NCBI RefSeq assembly: GCF_003268635.1
Contig: NZ_CP029639.1
Location: 4,971,501-5,035,500 of the forward strand
Reading direction: 5' to 3'
DNA from: Paenibacillus sp. DCT19
Lineage (GTDB): Bacteria > Bacillota > Bacilli > Paenibacillales > Paenibacillaceae
DNA: 64,000 nt
Shown here: positions 42,638 through 51,052 of the stretch, in pieces
Position numbering within the stretch: position 1 is the stretch's first letter
Layout of the letters: the number at the start of each line of letters is the position of its first letter
Position numbers and translations under genes: made by a program
The notes under the pieces: generated by a model
Database searches by the model: none
What the model was told of the DNA's origin: nothing
What the model saw: only the letters and a program-made list of their open reading frames with translations

Positions 42638-45511
42638 TTATGCACTATCCTGTTTTTCTTCAGCCGTTGCCCGAATAACCTGCATCTGATCTGACCCACT
42701 GCGCACGATAATTTGCACATCTCCATCTTCAGGCACGATATCCACATAGCGGTCTCCGCACGTATCTTTGGCCTCCCACTCGTTCAATCGTATGATCAAG
42801 CCAAGATGATGCAGACCTGCGGCAACACGGAATCTAGCTTCTGCCGCATTTCCTACACGTTCTAGAGGAACAGCTCCATCTTTCATACCTGTGCCCCAGA
42901 CCCATACATCCCATCCTTCATAGCGCTGATCCTCTCGTTCATATCGAAGGGTAACAACGCGTGAAATTTGCTTATGCACCTTTGTCGTCACCGAGGCACG
43001 AATGCCATCAGCCTCTGCAACGATGTCGCTTGATCCAGGCGTTAGCGCACGTACAATGCCAGCAGTACTAACTGCCGCTACTTGTGGATTCGATGAACTC
43101 CAACGAAGTTTGCTTCCTTGAAGCGGTTGCCCAAATTGATCCAGCACCAATGCTCGAAAACGGCTAATGCGCGTGGTGTACATAATCGGCTCACCCACGA
43201 TCTCAATTCGCTCAGCATAACGTTGCTCCACCTGCAATGTACAGGTCGAGGTAAGTTCGCCAGAATGAACAGTGATGGATACTTCTCCTGTCTGCACGGC
43301 CTGGATTGCACCATCAGGCTGGATACGCATCACATCAGGATTAGAAGAAGTCCACCGTACCGCTGTGTTCTCCACAACATTGCCTAGAAGATCCCTCACG
43401 ATGGCTCTTAGCTCTGCTGTCTCCCCAGGACTGTACACCTGGCGTGGACTATTAATCTCAATCACGGCTGGTTCTGCAACACATGCACGCTCTGTATCAT
43501 ATAGCACCATCAGCGACCACCGCTCAACAGAGACGGTTGTATTAACGGTTGTGATTGGCTCCGTACCCGCATGTTGATCATCCACCACAACATGCCAGTT
43601 TCCTTCCGGCAGATGAACCTGCTGCTGATTAGCGGAGCCGTTATATATAACGATGATCTGATTCCACGTATCTTGATTCGCTCCATCGTGGAGCATAAAA
43701 ACAACGACGTGGCCTTCAGCACGCATTATGCGCAGATGATTTCGTACCTGCTGGGCTTCGATCATGCGAAAAGCCGGATGTGTACGACGTAGATGAATTA
43801 ATCCACGATAATAATCAAACACAGGACGGAACCTTACTTTATTAGCCCAAGTAATCGTATTAACCGCATCTCCGCTACGATAGCTGTTCTGATCCCCTGC
43901 TTTGGAACGGAGCATTTCATCCCCAGCATGCAGAAAAGGAATGCCCTGAGAGGTCAATAGAATACCTGACGCTAACAAGGAGCGACGAACCATCTCATGA
44001 TCCAGGACATGATTCTCATCAATATATCGGTAGGGGGCAGCTGCTTTTACCGCAGATTCGGCACTGCCACCTTCTACAGGCTGACCATCTTTCCACGTCG
44101 GAAAACCAAGTTCATGACGGAGGTTCATCGTGGTTGCGATTTTGTCCCATAAATTGAGGTTATCATGAGCCGTTACATAGTTGACCGTTTCTATAGGAGA
44201 TGATGTAAAATCATCCAATGCTCCCGCTACTCCTGTGATCAGATCATACTCTTTTCCAGCAGCCCCGGTGGCAAATCCGGTACCCGCTGCGTCACTATCC
44301 CCTTTAATGGCACTGCGAAAATGATCATTGAACACGGCAAACCCCTGACCCCGCTGCGTTCCTTTAAGTGTTTTTCGCTCTAACGGTGAGTCTCCTCCCG
44401 TCCAAGGTTCACCGTAAATTAACATCGACGGGTCGATATGCTCTCGTAGCTCACGTGTTAATTCATTCATCGTTTCTGTATCAATCAGTCCCATGAGATC
44501 AAAACGAAAACCATCGATATGATACTCTTCTGCCCAGTATAAAAGAGAATCTACGATATATTTTCGCACCATAGGACGCTCGGTAGCCAGCTCATTCCCC
44601 ACGCCTGATCCGTTGCTAAGCGTACCATCCCCATGATGACGATAGAAATATCCAGGTACGATGCGTTCGAACGGGCCTTCCTCTACGCTATACGTATGAT
44701 TGTATACGACATCAAGGACCACACGTATCCCTTGCCGATGTAGCGACTGTACCAAGGACTTGAACTCCCTAATCCGAACTGCTGGATCATGCGGATCAGT
44801 CGCATAAGAACCTTCAGGTACATTATAATGCTGTGGGTCATATCCCCAATTATACGGAACCCTAGCCCCCGGAGTAACTTCGGAAGTAAGCAATTCATTG
44901 ACCGTCTGATAATCGGCTATAGGCAGCAGGTGTACATGTGTAACGCCTAATTCAGCAAGGTGATCCACGCCGATGGAATTGCCCGCATTGTCCGTCAGTC
45001 CCGAAGCCGTAAATGCAAGATACTTCCCCTTATACGGAATGTTGGCATGTGGATCTGATGAAAAGTCTCGTACATGTAATTCATAGATCACGGCATCTAC
45101 CGGGTGCAGAAAAGTAGGCTTCACATCCTGCTCCCAATCCATTGGGTGTGTATCCTCTAGATCAATAATTGCTGTCCGCTGTCCGTTAGCAGACACAGCC
45201 CGAGCATAAGGATCAGCCACCACTTCTATGCGTTCATCGGCGTGAGTGACCTGATACATGTAATAATAGCCCGCCCAATTCCCTTCAAGACTCAAGCTCC
45301 ATATTCCATCTGCCTCTCGAGCCATTAAATACTCTTGACCATCTGTATGTTCAGTTACTTTTCCCTTTGCATCATAGATCCCAGCATCTTCAAAAAGGAG
45401 TAGTGAAACCTGTTGTACCGTTGGTGCCCACAGTTTTAAAAAACTAGCAGCACGAGTATATGTTAAGCCAAGATCGTTGCCATCATAACGAAAAGATGTC
45501 CATTCCGGCAT
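42638..45511 (-). CDS. pulA: Type I pullulanase with C-terminal Ig-like and CBM41-like domains
   Basis: This 957-residue GH13 debranching enzyme cleaves alpha-1,6 bonds. It has an N-terminal CBM48-like domain (LKLWAPTVQQVSLLLFEDAG) and the type I motif YNWGYDPQHY. Catalytic regions are VVLDVVYNHTY, GFRFDLMGLIDTE (nucleophile Asp), LIYGEPWTGG (acid/base Glu) and VNYVTAHDN. After residue about 655 come two Big2-type Ig-like modules (TSSNPDVMRIQPDGAIQAVQ; SSSNPQVAAVSTAGIVRAL), then a CBM41/PUD-like module (YEGWDVWVWGTGM). No signal peptide, although Ig and CBM41 modules normally occur in secreted enzymes. The start at 45511 is preceded by AAGGCGGTGGG. A paralogue lies just upstream. Confidence 0.92.
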   Translation of the reverse strand: MPEWTSFRYDGNDLGLTYTRAASFLKLWAPTVQQVSLLLFEDAGIYDAKGKVTEHTDGQEYLMAREADGIWSLSLEGNWAGYYYMYQVTHADERIEVVADPYARAVSANGQRTAIIDLEDTHPMDWEQDVKPTFLHPVDAVIYELHVRDFSSDPHANIPYKGKYLAFTASGLTDNAGNSIGVDHLAELGVTHVHLLPIADYQTVNELLTSEVTPGARVPYNWGYDPQHYNVPEGSYATDPHDPAVRIREFKSLVQSLHRQGIRVVLDVVYNHTYSVEEGPFERIVPGYFYRHHGDGTLSNGSGVGNELATERPMVRKYIVDSLLYWAEEYHIDGFRFDLMGLIDTETMNELTRELREHIDPSMLIYGEPWTGGDSPLERKTLKGTQRGQGFAVFNDHFRSAIKGDSDAAGTGFATGAAGKEYDLITGVAGALDDFTSSPIETVNYVTAHDNLNLWDKIATTMNLRHELGFPTWKDGQPVEGGSAESAVKAAAPYRYIDENHVLDHEMVRRSLLASGILLTSQGIPFLHAGDEMLRSKAGDQNSYRSGDAVNTITWANKVRFRPVFDYYRGLIHLRRTHPAFRMIEAQQVRNHLRIMRAEGHVVVFMLHDGANQDTWNQIIVIYNGSANQQQVHLPEGNWHVVVDDQHAGTEPITTVNTTVSVERWSLMVLYDTERACVAEPAVIEINSPRQVYSPGETAELRAIVRDLLGNVVENTAVRWTSSNPDVMRIQPDGAIQAVQTGEVSITVHSGELTSTCTLQVEQRYAERIEIVGEPIMYTTRISRFRALVLDQFGQPLQGSKLRWSSSNPQVAAVSTAGIVRALTPGSSDIVAEADGIRASVTTKVHKQISRVVTLRYEREDQRYEGWDVWVWGTGMKDGAVPLERVGNAAEARFRVAAGLHHLGLIIRLNEWEAKDTCGDRYVDIVPEDGDVQIIVRSGSDQMQVIRATAEEKQDSA

Positions 45512-45553
45512 CGTTCCCACCGCCTTTATAAGCTTGAATTTCATATTGTCCCG

Positions 45554-45582
45554 ATGTTACGAAGTGGGACGCCATTTGTCAA
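45554..45582 (-). promoter_or_regulatory. Promoter of pullulanase 1
   Basis: Minus strand TTGACA and TAACAT are 17 bases apart, about 40 bases before the start codon. A perfect palindrome AACCCAGGGTT (45581-45591) touches the -35 box and could be an operator. The remaining intergenic sequence up to the next terminator at 45788 shows nothing else recognisable. Confidence 0.6.
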
Positions 45583-45787
45583 CCCAGGGTTGTCTGATAC
45601 TCAACATATCGGTTTATGTTCACTTTTGATGAAGTGCAAATCTGGACAAAAGTTCCATCGTCCGCAGCAATCGCTTTCAAAATACAGCATATGTAAACAA
45701 GCGCCATAGATTGACAGCATTTGTACCTGTCCAGACGAAAAAGGCATGAAATGTTCAATACAATTCAGCACTCTAATATCACAACCG

Positions 45788-45817
45788 AAAAAGCCCCTCT
45801 TTGAAGAAAGAGAGGCA
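45788..45817 (-). terminator. Terminator after pullulanase 2
   Basis: On the minus strand GCCTCTCTTT pairs with AAAGAGGGGC (one G-U), followed by TTTTTC, about 35 bases past the stop. Confidence 0.88.
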
Positions 45818-45852
45818 GATCAATTCTATACCAATTTTGTTAGCGGTTAAGA

Positions 45853-47919
45853 TTATGAGCAATACATGACCGTCATTGAAATTGCCGGAACGCTGAGTTC
45901 TCCGCCCATCATTGTACGAATCGTATCCGTACCTGCTCGTCCTTGCTCCACGACCACATGCCACTCTGCTGAGGGAATGGACAATGTTCGCGTTTGTTTG
46001 GCAGCGTTATAGGCAACGATGACTCTCTTCCACGAATCGCCTGATGCTGTTCCGAGTAGCTCATATGCCAGGACACCGTTTCCTTGTTCAAGCAATCGTA
46101 TATTCTGCTCAATCTCCTCGCGGGTACGAAGCCGAAAAACGGGATGTTCGCGCCGCAGACGAATCAAACCTTGATAGTATTCAAATACTGGCTTGAACTG
46201 CTTTTTGTACTCCCAACGGATAGCATTAACTACATCCCCGCTCTCGTGGCTATTAGCGTCACCAAACTTGGTACGCAGCAATTCATCACCAGCGGCCAGA
46301 AAGGGTACACCTTGAGAGGTCAATACAATGCCATTGGCAAGCAGACATCGCCGTACCGTTTCATTCTCTAGAACATGTCCAGCCTCGATCTGCTTATACG
46401 GGCTTGCTTGTTGTACCGCTTGCTGTACATTGTCGCATCCTTTGACATTACCGTCCTCATCATAGCTGATAAAACCGAGTGCATCCTCCAGTTCTTGCGT
46501 ATAGGCAACCTTGTCCCACAAATTAAGATTGTCATGCGCGGTAACATAATTAATCGTTTCTGTAGGAGTTGCGGTAAAATCGGTAATAGCCCCCCTCACT
46601 CCTACCCACACGTTCTCCTCCGCTCCTTCTGCACCGGTTGCAAACCCTGTTCCGGCACCATCACTATCCCCCTTGATAGCTCCGCGAAAATTATCATTAA
46701 AGACAGCAAATCCAGAATCACGTTGGTCGCCCTTAAGCGTCATATCGTCTCCGAGAGGCGATTCAAGTGCACCCCAAGGTTCTCCATATAACAGGATGGA
46801 TGGTGAAACCTTCTCATGTAGGTCTGCTGCCAGACTTTTCATCGTTGCTGTATCAATGAGCCCCATCAGGTCAAACCGAAACCCGTCCACATGGTATTCC
46901 TCTGCCCAGTATCGCACAGAATCCATAATGAATTTACGCACCATATGACGCTCTGTCGCTACTTCATTGCCTGTTCCCGATCCATTACTGTATGTACCAT
47001 CCTGCAATTGACGGTAGTAGTATCCTGGATAGAGCTTCTCAAACGAACTTCTCGCAGTGTCGAAGGTATGGTTGTAGACCACATCCATAATGACGCCGAT
47101 CCCCTTTTGATGCAGAGCCATCACCATCGATTTGAATTCTCGAATTCGAGTCTCTGGTTCATCCGCGCGTGTTGCATAAGAGCCTTCTGGCACATTGTAG
47201 TGGAGAGGATCATATCCCCAATTATAATTAGATCGATCGGAATTGGATGTATCCACCTGAGCTTCATCTACTGTGGCAAAATCAAATACGGGGAGCAGAT
47301 GCACATGCGTAATGCCAAGCTCAGCCAAGTGATCAATACCGATGGAATTACCTTCCTGATCAAGTAAACCCGTCTCGGTAAAAGCAAGATATTTACCTCT
47401 ATATTTCATTCCAGATGAAGGGTGGATTGAGAAATCTCGTACATGTAGCTCATACAGCACCGCATCCACCGGGCTCGCAAGTTCTGGCCGAACATCTTCT
47501 TTCCATCCCTTGGGGTCTGTATGCTCCAGTCTGACGATCACCCCCATTTCTCCATTCATGGTGACAGCCCTGGCATAAGGATCTACGGCAATCTCGCGTC
47601 GTCCGTCACCAAAGGTAACCTGAATCATATAACGGTAACCATACCAATCTCCACTGATCTCGGCGTGCCAGATGCCTTGAGCTTGTTTATGCATGGGAAT
47701 TTCATTGGGTTTGGATTGTCCCGAGCGCTCGGAGTATTCCTCAGGACTCCCATCTGTAGATGGGGGATATAACAGCAGATGAACCTCAGCAGCCTTCGGT
47801 GTCCATACTTTGAAGCTACATGACCCTGGTTGCACCGTAACGCCTAGATCGTCTCCCTCATATGTATCATTTACATTCTCATCAAACCGTTGATCCTCGT
47901 GTTCTTGTTGCTCAATCAT
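45853..47919 (-). CDS. pulA: Type I pullulanase
   Basis: This 688-residue intracellular debranching enzyme (GH13_14) probably trims branched maltodextrins or glycogen. It has a CBM48-like N-terminal domain (CSFKVWTPKAAEVHLLLYPP), the type I motif YNWGYDPLHY, and catalytic segments GVIMDVVYNHTF, GFRFDLMGLIDTAT, LLYGEPWGALES and INYVTAHDNLNLWDK. Its length is that of the simple B. subtilis AmyX-type enzyme. It lacks a signal peptide and extra modules. GAGGGAG precedes the ATG. It lies 342 bases upstream of the larger paralogue on the same strand, but each has its own terminator, so they are independent transcripts. Confidence 0.95.
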   Translation of the reverse strand: MIEQQEHEDQRFDENVNDTYEGDDLGVTVQPGSCSFKVWTPKAAEVHLLLYPPSTDGSPEEYSERSGQSKPNEIPMHKQAQGIWHAEISGDWYGYRYMIQVTFGDGRREIAVDPYARAVTMNGEMGVIVRLEHTDPKGWKEDVRPELASPVDAVLYELHVRDFSIHPSSGMKYRGKYLAFTETGLLDQEGNSIGIDHLAELGITHVHLLPVFDFATVDEAQVDTSNSDRSNYNWGYDPLHYNVPEGSYATRADEPETRIREFKSMVMALHQKGIGVIMDVVYNHTFDTARSSFEKLYPGYYYRQLQDGTYSNGSGTGNEVATERHMVRKFIMDSVRYWAEEYHVDGFRFDLMGLIDTATMKSLAADLHEKVSPSILLYGEPWGALESPLGDDMTLKGDQRDSGFAVFNDNFRGAIKGDSDGAGTGFATGAEGAEENVWVGVRGAITDFTATPTETINYVTAHDNLNLWDKVAYTQELEDALGFISYDEDGNVKGCDNVQQAVQQASPYKQIEAGHVLENETVRRCLLANGIVLTSQGVPFLAAGDELLRTKFGDANSHESGDVVNAIRWEYKKQFKPVFEYYQGLIRLRREHPVFRLRTREEIEQNIRLLEQGNGVLAYELLGTASGDSWKRVIVAYNAAKQTRTLSIPSAEWHVVVEQGRAGTDTIRTMMGGELSVPAISMTVMYCS

Positions 47920-48014
47920 GACTGTGTACTCCCTCTGTTGACATCAAGTTGATTAGGCTATAAGTGCTCCTCTACTCTTATACCCCTTCCACAGTCCATT
48001 CATAATAGAAAACA

Positions 48015-48051
48015 TAAAAAAGGTTACGAACCCGAAGATTCGCAACCCTTA
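48015..48051 (-). terminator. Terminator after the second binding-protein gene
   Basis: On the minus strand AGGGTTGCGAATC pairs with GGTTCGTAACC and TTTTTT follows. It lies about 50 bases past the stop. Confidence 0.85.
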
Positions 48052-48102
48052 CTTTAAAATGTAGATGGTAAGCGTAAGAGTGATACGCCACCATTTTATT
48101 AA

Positions 48103-49617
48103 CTACTTACCGTTCAATTCTTTATACGATGCCTCAAACTCGGAGATCAGTTGGTCACCACCGGACTTTTTCCAGTTTGCCACTTCCTGCTCCCAACCCG
48201 CATCATCTAGTTTGCCCATGATGTACTTGGTCTGAGCATCCCAGATCATCTGATCTAACTCTTGACCTCTCTCCGTATAGATCGCTGATGAGAGAGTCAG
48301 TGCAGGGTTCGGAATCGCATATTGCTCATTCTCACGTGCCATCTTCGTACCTTTCATACCAATTGGTACGTCTACCAGTTCTGCTACATTGTAGCCTTCA
48401 ACACTTAGCAGATTATCACGGTAAGGCTTCACTTCCCGTTGATATGCATCAAAATCCTTCAGCTCCGTTTTACCATCAGCAGTCTCGGTATAGTGTACAT
48501 CCTTCAAACCGCGCAATTGTAACGTACTAAGCTCTTCATCCATGAGCTGATCAAGGAAAGTGAGCACCTTCTTCAATTGCTCTTCATCAGGTACGGCCGC
48601 TTTCGGAATAACGAGCATACCATAGTTGCCTGGCTCCCCAGCGATGCGAATACCATCTAATCCTTGGAATGGAGCTACATCGATCTCTCCATCCGGTGCA
48701 TTAGGTGTAAGACGTTGCTGGGATGACTTGCCGTTCTGGGCTACCCCGTTCAGCTTCATACCGATGAGCCCAGAATCCATCTTTTTGTCCGCATCGGATG
48801 GATCAAGCGCTGGGAAATCACTGTTAATGAGTCCCTCGCTAAACAGCTTCTTGAACAGCTTCATCGTGTCCACATATTCCGGAGTCAGGAATTCTGGTGT
48901 CAATTTGCCCGAGTCATCCACGCCCCATTTATTTACGCCTCCAATGCTCACTGCAATACGTGTAAGTGGGGAAGATACGCCTTCATTGTACCGTTTGAAC
49001 AGTAACGCACCATAGGTGTCCTCTTTGCCATTTCCATCAGGATCATCCTTGCGCATGGAATGCATCACGTTGTACCAGTCATCCAATGTTTTGGGTACTT
49101 CCAAGTTCAACTTGTCGAACCAGTCCTTACGATACACAATCGCGGTACGGCCGATGTCGCGGAAATTGGGGATACCGTAGATTTTGCCTTCTATTTTGAT
49201 ATTCTCAAAATACGCCTCGGATTGGGCAGACAGGTTTTTGTAATCCTTCAGGTAAGGACCAAGTTCCCAGAACAACCCTGTTTTGGCTGCATTAAACGTT
49301 GTCGGTACATAGTTCACCCGCATAATGGTAGGCATCTCGCCTGAAGCAACCATGACATTCACTTTATCATCAAAAGCAGACTGCGGAATCCATTGCACAT
49401 TCACATCGGTACCCGTATATTCCTCAATCTTTTGCTCAATCCCGTTCTCCTTCGCAGGTACATCGCCTACCTGCATCAAAGAGATGGAAATGGGAAACTT
49501 GCCATCCCCTGTCGCAGCAGGTGATTTCTCTCCCCCACATCCTGCGAGCAGTCCTGCGGACATTGCACCGATGACAACCAATCCGCTTAAACGAGACATC
49601 CGTACTTTTGGGCTCAT
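48103..49617 (-). CDS. Extracellular solute-binding lipoprotein (sugar, LplA/YtcQ-like)
   Basis: This 504-residue lipoprotein is of the large SBP_bac family 1 type that serves CUT1 oligosaccharide importers. The lipobox is GLLAGC. The mature protein shows WIPQSAFDDKVNVMVASGEM, GIPNFRDIGRTAIVYRKDWF and GANYGMLVIPKAAVPDEEQL-like order typical of YtcQ/LplA. It is clearly paralogous to the protein at 51053-52552 through its whole length (for example NEQYAIPNPALTLSSAIYTE versus EHAVPNPALTLYSPTY). Located downstream of GH105, it may widen the substrate range of the same permease pair. A repeat-like element separates it from GH105, so it may have its own promoter. Confidence 0.92.
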   Translation of the reverse strand: MSPKVRMSRLSGLVVIGAMSAGLLAGCGGEKSPAATGDGKFPISISLMQVGDVPAKENGIEQKIEEYTGTDVNVQWIPQSAFDDKVNVMVASGEMPTIMRVNYVPTTFNAAKTGLFWELGPYLKDYKNLSAQSEAYFENIKIEGKIYGIPNFRDIGRTAIVYRKDWFDKLNLEVPKTLDDWYNVMHSMRKDDPDGNGKEDTYGALLFKRYNEGVSSPLTRIAVSIGGVNKWGVDDSGKLTPEFLTPEYVDTMKLFKKLFSEGLINSDFPALDPSDADKKMDSGLIGMKLNGVAQNGKSSQQRLTPNAPDGEIDVAPFQGLDGIRIAGEPGNYGMLVIPKAAVPDEEQLKKVLTFLDQLMDEELSTLQLRGLKDVHYTETADGKTELKDFDAYQREVKPYRDNLLSVEGYNVAELVDVPIGMKGTKMARENEQYAIPNPALTLSSAIYTERGQELDQMIWDAQTKYIMGKLDDAGWEQEVANWKKSGGDQLISEFEASYKELNGK

Positions 49618-49760
49618 GAACCATCTCTCCTTTTGGATAACCTAATTATGACATGCCTCCATTAACTAGAAGATGCTCACGGGTGATAGGAGCCATATGA
49701 TGGATTGAAGCAAAACCAATAAAATGAATGCGCTATCATAAATGTTCTGAAGAAAAGAAC

Positions 49761-49919
49761 GGGAGTGTCTGAAAACTCCGAAGGACGCAGATTTTGCCGA
49801 ATTTTCGTTCCAGGCCAGGAAGTTTTCCGCAGGCGTGCCGGGGCACGTCAAGGGAAAGTGACGCAGCAGGGGGCGAAAAGGCGGTAAAAGATGCACTTCA
49901 GCGAGTTTCCAGAAACGAC
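49761..49919. repeat. Repeat-like GC-rich intergenic element
   Basis: The 159-base non-coding stretch has imperfect inverted ends: GGGAGTGTCTGAAAACTCC at 49761 and, read from the other end, GGTCGTTTCTGGAAACTCG (14 of 19 identical). The inside is GC-rich with a palindrome (GCGTGCCGGGGCACGT). TGTCTGAAAACTC also occurs in the hairpin at 13826-13869. It ends exactly before the GH105 stop codon. No full second copy is in the window, so repeat status is inferred. The remaining 49618-49760 holds only the upstream region of the binding-protein gene. Confidence 0.45.
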
Positions 49920-51029
49920 CTAGCGTGTAGCTAGTTCCATCTCCACTCCTGCAAGAATAAACGGAGCGACCGATTTCGGATCATTAATGCGAATGGATTC
50001 TGTTACATAGTACTCATATGAACCGTCACGATAAGGACTTCCGCCAAGACCAGCTCCACCATTACATTGCGTTAAGGAGAGCACGCCTTCTCGATCTGTC
50101 TGCAGCAAATGCTGTAACAGACCCTGATATCCCTTTTCCGCAATCGCCTTGAATTTACCACTCAGATAACCTTTGCGTACACCTTTAGCTAAGGCATACA
50201 CAAACATTGAACTCCCCGATGCTTCCAAGTAATTACGCTCACGGCCTGGTTGATCCAGAAGATGCGGCCATAATCCGGTCTGTTGATCCTGAACATGTAC
50301 AAGCGCATTAGCCAGTCGTTCAAAGATACCTACAATCTGTCCACGCTGTTCATGATCAACTGGCAGGTAATCCAATGTGTCTACCACAGCCATGACATAC
50401 CAACCGACAGCTCTGCTCCAGACATGGGGAGAACAACCTGTCTCCCCGGAGCTCCAGCGTTGCTCCTTACTCTCATCCCAAGCGTGGTATAACAGACCAC
50501 TCCGCGGATCACGCGTACGCTGCTCTACCAACAGCAGCTGTAGTGCTGCCTTGTCGAACCACTTGTCTTGACCTGTGACGGCACCATATTGCGTCAGGTA
50601 AGGGGTCGCCATGTACAACCCGTCTAGCCACATTTGAAAAGGGTATATCTTTTTGTGCCAGAACCCACCTTCGCTTGTACGCGGCTGGCCTTTCAGCTGT
50701 ACCATGAGCAGATCTGCCGCTTGACGATACTTCTCCTTTCCTGTTTTGTCCAAGAGTAGAAATAACGATTTTCCTTGATTAATCTGATCCAGATTATATT
50801 CCTCAACATTGTAGTTTCGAATCGTACCATCTTCCTGCACGAAATGATCCATCAGTTCCTGAATATAGTCGAAATACTTTTGTTCTCCCGTATGGGTATA
50901 CAGCTCTTCTAAGGCTTTCAATATACAACCATTCTCATAGTGCCAGGTGGAGTACAAGTCATGGCTACGATAACTTTCCATGAACTGTTCAGCCATACGT
51001 ACTGGCGTAAATTGTAACGTTTCCTTCAT
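49920..51029 (-). CDS. GH105 unsaturated glucuronyl/rhamnogalacturonyl hydrolase
   Basis: This cytoplasmic glycosidase (369 residues) removes the unsaturated uronic acid from the end of oligosaccharides made by polysaccharide lyases. The (alpha/alpha)6 fold is suggested by repeated helices. Conserved GH105/YteR elements are YPFQMWLDGLYMATPYLTQY (catalytic Asp), LLYHAWDESKEQRW and CSPHVWSRAVGWYVMAV. GGAGG lies 6 bases before the ATG at 51029. Its stop touches the repeat-like element. It lies directly downstream of the CUT1 binding protein and permeases, matching the B. subtilis yte/ytc rhamnogalacturonan locus. Specificity for rhamnogalacturonan versus other pectic fragments is inferred from that context. 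Confidence 0.9.
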   Translation of the reverse strand: MKETLQFTPVRMAEQFMESYRSHDLYSTWHYENGCILKALEELYTHTGEQKYFDYIQELMDHFVQEDGTIRNYNVEEYNLDQINQGKSLFLLLDKTGKEKYRQAADLLMVQLKGQPRTSEGGFWHKKIYPFQMWLDGLYMATPYLTQYGAVTGQDKWFDKAALQLLLVEQRTRDPRSGLLYHAWDESKEQRWSSGETGCSPHVWSRAVGWYVMAVVDTLDYLPVDHEQRGQIVGIFERLANALVHVQDQQTGLWPHLLDQPGRERNYLEASGSSMFVYALAKGVRKGYLSGKFKAIAEKGYQGLLQHLLQTDREGVLSLTQCNGGAGLGGSPYRDGSYEYYVTESIRINDPKSVAPFILAGVEMELATR

Positions 51030-51052
51030 GGCGTTCCTCCGTTTCCAGCTCA

